Shown: positions 61,299-64,000 of the stretch, in pieces | Numbering within the stretch: the stretch's first letter is position 1 | Layout of the letters: every line of letters starts with the position of its first letter | Assembly (NCBI GenBank): GCA_015056495.1 | Contig: SVGC01000012.1 | Coordinates: 46,519-110,518 of the forward strand | DNA: 64,000 nt | From: Butyrivibrio sp. | Lineage (GTDB): Bacteria > Bacillota > Clostridia > Lachnospirales > Lachnospiraceae | Reading direction: 5' to 3' | Position numbers and translations under genes: made by a program | The notes under the pieces: model-generated | What the model saw: the letters and a program-made list of their open reading frames with translations, nothing else | Told to the model about the DNA's origin: nothing | The model's database searches: none

Positions 61299-62054
61299 AT
61301 GGTTAAGATTATCATGCACGGCTGTAATGGTCGTATGGGAAGAGTTATCACTGATCTGGTTAGCCAGGAGAGTGAAGCTACAATAGTTGCAGGAGTAGAC
61401 AAGTTCGGCAACAGCACAGGAGAGTTTCCTGTTTTCGATAGTATTGAAAAATGTGATGTTCCAGCTGATGTTATCATTGATTTTTCCAATGCTTCAGCAG
61501 TTGATTCAGTTCTTGATTATGCAGTTGAAAAGAAGATTCCGGTGGTTTTATGTACTACAGGACTTTCAGATGATCAGCTTGCCAAGGTAAAAGAGACCAG
61601 CTCTAAAGTAGCTGTTCTTAAGTCCGCAAATATGTCAGTTGGCGTCAATGTACTTATGAAAGTACTTAGAGATGCAGCTCCAACACTTGCAGCTGCTGGC
61701 TTTGATATTGAGATCGTAGAGAAACATCATAATCAGAAGCTGGATGCACCTAGCGGAACAGCAATCGCTCTTGCTGACAGCATCAATGATTCTTTAAACA
61801 ATGAATATGAATATGTATATGATAGAAGTACCCGCAGAGAAAAGAGACCTGAAAAAGAAATCGGTATCTCAGCAGTACGTGGTGGAACTATTGTAGGTGA
61901 CCATGATGTTATATTTGCTGGTCTTGATGAGGTAGTTACTCTTTCTCACAGAGCATATTCAAGATCTATTTTTGCCAAAGGAGCTATTGAAGCAGCTAAG
62001 TTCCTTGCCGGAAAACCAGCCGGAATGTATGACATGAGCAATGTTATAGGCTGA
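61299..62054 (+). CDS. dapB: 4-hydroxy-tetrahydrodipicolinate reductase
   Basis: 251 residues. The NAD(P)H site is VKIIMHGCNGRMGRVI at the N-terminus. The dihydrodipicolinate site has EIVEKHHNQKLDAPSGTAIAL near 146, with the H-H and K of E-x-H-H-x-x-K, and VRGGTIVGDHDVIFAG near 190. It reduces the product of dapA. It is 47 bases after dapA, with ACAGGAGAG upstream, and ends before a strong terminator, so the unit is dapA-dapB. Confidence 0.97.
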   Translation: MVKIIMHGCNGRMGRVITDLVSQESEATIVAGVDKFGNSTGEFPVFDSIEKCDVPADVIIDFSNASAVDSVLDYAVEKKIPVVLCTTGLSDDQLAKVKETSSKVAVLKSANMSVGVNVLMKVLRDAAPTLAAAGFDIEIVEKHHNQKLDAPSGTAIALADSINDSLNNEYEYVYDRSTRREKRPEKEIGISAVRGGTIVGDHDVIFAGLDEVVTLSHRAYSRSIFAKGAIEAAKFLAGKPAGMYDMSNVIG

Positions 62055-62107
62055 CAATTTTAGTGTTGAATTTTTTGCTGACTATTTGGCAATCGGATGT
62101 ACTTTAT

Positions 62108-62144
62108 AATACCGTGTTATCATTATGGTAACACGGTATTTTTT
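62108..62144 (+). terminator. Terminator after dapB
   Basis: AATACCGTGTTA (62108-62119) pairs with TAACACGGTATT (62129-62140), then T residues. Confidence 0.92.
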
Positions 62145-62148
62145 ATAA

Positions 62149-62224
62149 AATGAGTCACCGGGGACGTATCAGTTTGACTCATTGCGCACAATGAGTCAAA
62201 CTGATACGTCCCCACTGACTCACT
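62149..62224. repeat. Inverted pair of the 35-bp palindromic repeat
   Basis: 62149-62183 is the unit seen at 53682, with GTTTGACTCATT at its end. After GCGCAC comes the reverse complement (62190-62224) with a few changes near its end. The pair can fold into one long stem of about 35 bp. Confidence 0.88.
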
Positions 62225-62259
62225 GACACAGATTGATTCATTCATAAGGAGACCCACTG

Positions 62260-63033
62260 ATGAGATTTAGGCCTTGTATTGATATTCATAATGGAAAAGT
62301 TAAACAGATTGTAGGCAGTAGTTTAAAGGATATTGGGAATAAAGCAACCGAAAACTTCGTTTCTGAAAAGGATGCAGCATACTATGCCTTGCTTTATGCC
62401 CAAAATAACCTCTCTGGAGGCCATATAATCATTTTAAATAGCGCAGACAGTAGTTTTTACGATGCGACAAGAAAAGAGGCTCTAAATGCCTTAAAAGCAG
62501 CTCCTGATACCCTGCAGATAGGCGGAGGGATCAATGCTGATAATGCTATGGATTTTTTAAATGCCGGGGCTACACATGTGATCGTAACTTCCTATGTATT
62601 TTCTGATGGAAAAATAGATCTTGATAGACTGAAAAAGCTTAAAAGTGTGACAGGAAAAGAGCAATTGGTACTTGATCTTAGCTGTCGCAGATCAGGAAAC
62701 GATTATTATATTGTAACTGACAGATGGCAGAAGATGACCAGTGAAAAAATAGATGATGCGACCTTGGATTTTTTGTCTGATTATTGTGATGAATTTCTGA
62801 TACATGCTGCAGATGTTGAAGGTAAACAACAGGGAATAGAGGAGAATGTTACAGCTATTCTTGGTAAATGGGGCAAAATTCCCATGACTTATGCAGGCGG
62901 TATTCATAGCCTTGAAGATATCGAGAAAATTAAAAGTATAGGAAATAACAAGCTGGATGTAACTATAGGAAGCGCACTGGATTTATTTGGTGGATCACTG
63001 AAGTTTGAAGATGTATTGAAATCATGTAAGTGA
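62260..63033 (+). CDS. hisA: Phosphoribosylformimino-AICAR ribotide isomerase, eukaryotic type
   Basis: 257 residues, beta/alpha barrel. MRFRPCIDIHNGKVKQIVG has the catalytic Asp, LQIGGGINADNAMDFLNAGATHV near 85 and TYAGGIHSLEDIEKI near 210. This matches the HIS6-like subgroup found in fungi and some bacteria rather than the usual bacterial HisA. It isomerises ProFAR to PRFAR in histidine synthesis. No other his gene is nearby. AAGGAG precedes ATG. Confidence 0.92.
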   Translation: MRFRPCIDIHNGKVKQIVGSSLKDIGNKATENFVSEKDAAYYALLYAQNNLSGGHIIILNSADSSFYDATRKEALNALKAAPDTLQIGGGINADNAMDFLNAGATHVIVTSYVFSDGKIDLDRLKKLKSVTGKEQLVLDLSCRRSGNDYYIVTDRWQKMTSEKIDDATLDFLSDYCDEFLIHAADVEGKQQGIEENVTAILGKWGKIPMTYAGGIHSLEDIEKIKSIGNNKLDVTIGSALDLFGGSLKFEDVLKSCK

Positions 63034-63111
63034 GAAGCTGACCTACAGGATTCTTGCAGGTGAGAAAAGTTCTAAGTTGGACATATAAAATGTCCAAAGA
63101 TATAGGGCGCA

Positions 63112-63143
63112 AAATAGCCTACACCTAATGGTGTAGGCTATTT
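63112..63143 (+). terminator. Terminator after hisA
   Basis: AAATAGCCTACACC (63112-63125), loop TAAT, GGTGTAGGCTATTT (63130-63143). A smaller hairpin TTGGACAT/ATGTCCAA is at 63078-63098. Confidence 0.8.
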
Positions 63144-63393
63144 GATTAATCATTATTACAAATATTGCGTTTCCCTAATATATCTTATAAGAAATCACGT
63201 AAGCAACTTCTTATAAAAGACCGATTGAATCGATCATATTTCGATTACAGGTCTTCGAAAATCCCCATAATTTAAATCTATATATTTAAAGACAAGGCAC
63301 ACTGTAGTTTTGATTAATGGTGCTCGATTAAGTAATCAAAATTAGTTAATCAAAGCAGTTCTTTGTAATCCGAAAGATTACCAAACAGGCTAA
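63144..63393. other. Gene-free gap with one long imperfect hairpin
   Basis: Between hisA and the cold-shock gene I see AAGACC..GGTCTT (63218-63257) enclosing GAATCG/CGATT, and a GTAATC/GATTAC hairpin near 63367 just past the csp stop. The latter may end csp transcription on the minus strand. No ORF is convincing here. Confidence 0.5.
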
Positions 63394-63594
63394 TTACAGC
63401 TTGTTTACGTTAACGGCCTGTGGTCCCTTCTCGCCCTGGATTACATCATACTCAACTGAAGCGCCTTCTTCAAGAGACTTGAAACCTTCCATGTTAAGTC
63501 CTGAGTAATGTACGAATACATCGTTTCCAGCTTCATCTGAGATGAAACCATAACCCTTCTGGTTGTTGAACCACTTAACTGTACCTTTGTTCAT
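63394..63594 (-). CDS. csp: Cold-shock protein (CspA family)
   Basis: 66 residues from ATG at 63594 on the minus strand, with GGAGGTAG upstream; the longer frame is not used. [18 protein letters not shown] contains RNP1 (KGYGFI) and VFVHYS is RNP2. It is a single-stranded nucleic acid chaperone of the usual length. A leader of about 60-70 bases with an ATACTAC/GTAGTAT hairpin (63632-63649) may regulate it. Confidence 0.96.
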   Translation of the reverse strand: MNKGTVKWFNNQKGYGFISDEAGNDVFVHYSGLNMEGFKSLEEGASVEYDVIQGEKGPQAVNVNKL

Positions 63595-63665
63595 TGTACT
63601 ACCTCCACTAGATAATAAAAAAATGACTGTTATACTACAAAAGTAGTATGTTGCATAGTCGCAAC

Positions 63666-63694
63666 ATAGTAAGAATATCACATTGACGTAACAA
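63666..63694 (-). promoter_or_regulatory. Promoter of the cold-shock gene
   Basis: On the minus strand: TTGTTA (63694-63689), 17 bases, TACTAT (63671-63666), about 70 bases before the start codon. Confidence 0.65.
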
Positions 63695-63865
63695 AGTAAA
63701 GAAATTATTTGTATTTTTGGAAAAAAAGATACATTTTTTCTGAAAATTATTTAATTCAAAAAACCGAATATGACAAGTGTTTCTGACACTTTACTTTATG
63801 ACTTTAGTATGTTAAACTATTTAAGTACTAAAGGAATTTTGTACGAAATATAGACAACTGACATC

Positions 63866-63894
63866 TTGACAACGAAGGAAATTAGAGTTAATCT
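63866..63894 (+). promoter_or_regulatory. Promoter for a gene beyond the right edge
   Basis: TTGACA (63866-63871), 17 bases, TAATCT (63889-63894). The 63695-64000 stretch otherwise holds no gene. Confidence 0.55.
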
Positions 63895-64000
63895 ATTATC
63901 CTTTGTATATGGCTATGACTAAAATAGTCCAGCGGTGTGATGTCAAGTGATAAAAAGTGAAAAAGTCTTGCTTTTTATGCTTTTATCCCAAAAAAGAAAG

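Overview
The window looks like a chromosomal segment of an anaerobic, motile, low-GC Lachnospiraceae bacterium (Butyrivibrio/Roseburia/Pseudobutyrivibrio type). The reasons are AT-rich DNA, strong Shine-Dalgarno sites, a sigma-28 driven flagellin, a lysine riboswitch on dapA, an eukaryotic-type HisA, and many PD-(D/E)XK 'Rpn/transposase' and HTH genes. The genus call is inference from overall character; no 16S or marker comparison was possible.

Layout. 1-4.6 kb: end of a TPR glycosyltransferase, the flagellin gene with a structured CsrA-type leader, and a CDP-glycerol glycerophosphotransferase-like gene. 4.7-6.5 kb: HipB/HipA-like toxin-antitoxin pair. 6.7-13.5 kb: GT2 glycosyltransferase, YhcH protein, CMP-sugar cytidylyltransferase, SIS isomerase, 2-hydroxyacid dehydrogenase, inositol-phosphatase-like enzyme, zinc-ribbon methyltransferase and Gfo/Idh oxidoreductase; this is a compact set for an unidentified CMP-activated sugar. 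13.5-30 kb: a three-module glycosyltransferase, an FkbM methyltransferase, two decayed sugar genes, a NodU-type carbamoyltransferase, an SGNH esterase-like protein, a propeller protein, a DUF115/Maf-like protein, a Stealth phosphotransferase and a DUF4422 protein. 30-31.6 kb: an HTH/DUF3791/DUF3990 cassette followed by possible integrase-type repeats. 31.9-34.5 kb: ribulose-phosphate epimerase, TarI-like and TarJ-like genes (CDP-pentitol synthesis). 34.5-52.9 kb: more glycosyltransferases, a HAD protein, TagF-like and GT10 enzymes, a TagD fusion, LicD, and two PD-(D/E)XK genes each preceded by the same 84-bp repeat. 53-64 kb: core genes (XRE regulator, YigZ, PBP1A, tRNA-Thr, TypA, lysine riboswitch-dapAB, hisA, cold-shock protein).

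How it fits together. The 1-51 kb part reads as a surface-glycan and flagellin-glycosylation island. It makes CMP-, CDP-glycerol and CDP-pentitol donors, uses GT2, GT4, GT8-like, GT10, Stealth, LicD and CDP-glycerol-type transferases, and decorates with methyl, carbamoyl and probably acyl groups. The most unusual feature is one Rossmann-like module of about 90-110 residues that I see in fifteen different proteins, attached N-terminally, internally, C-terminally or alone. No CRISPR array, rRNA or complete insertion sequence was seen.
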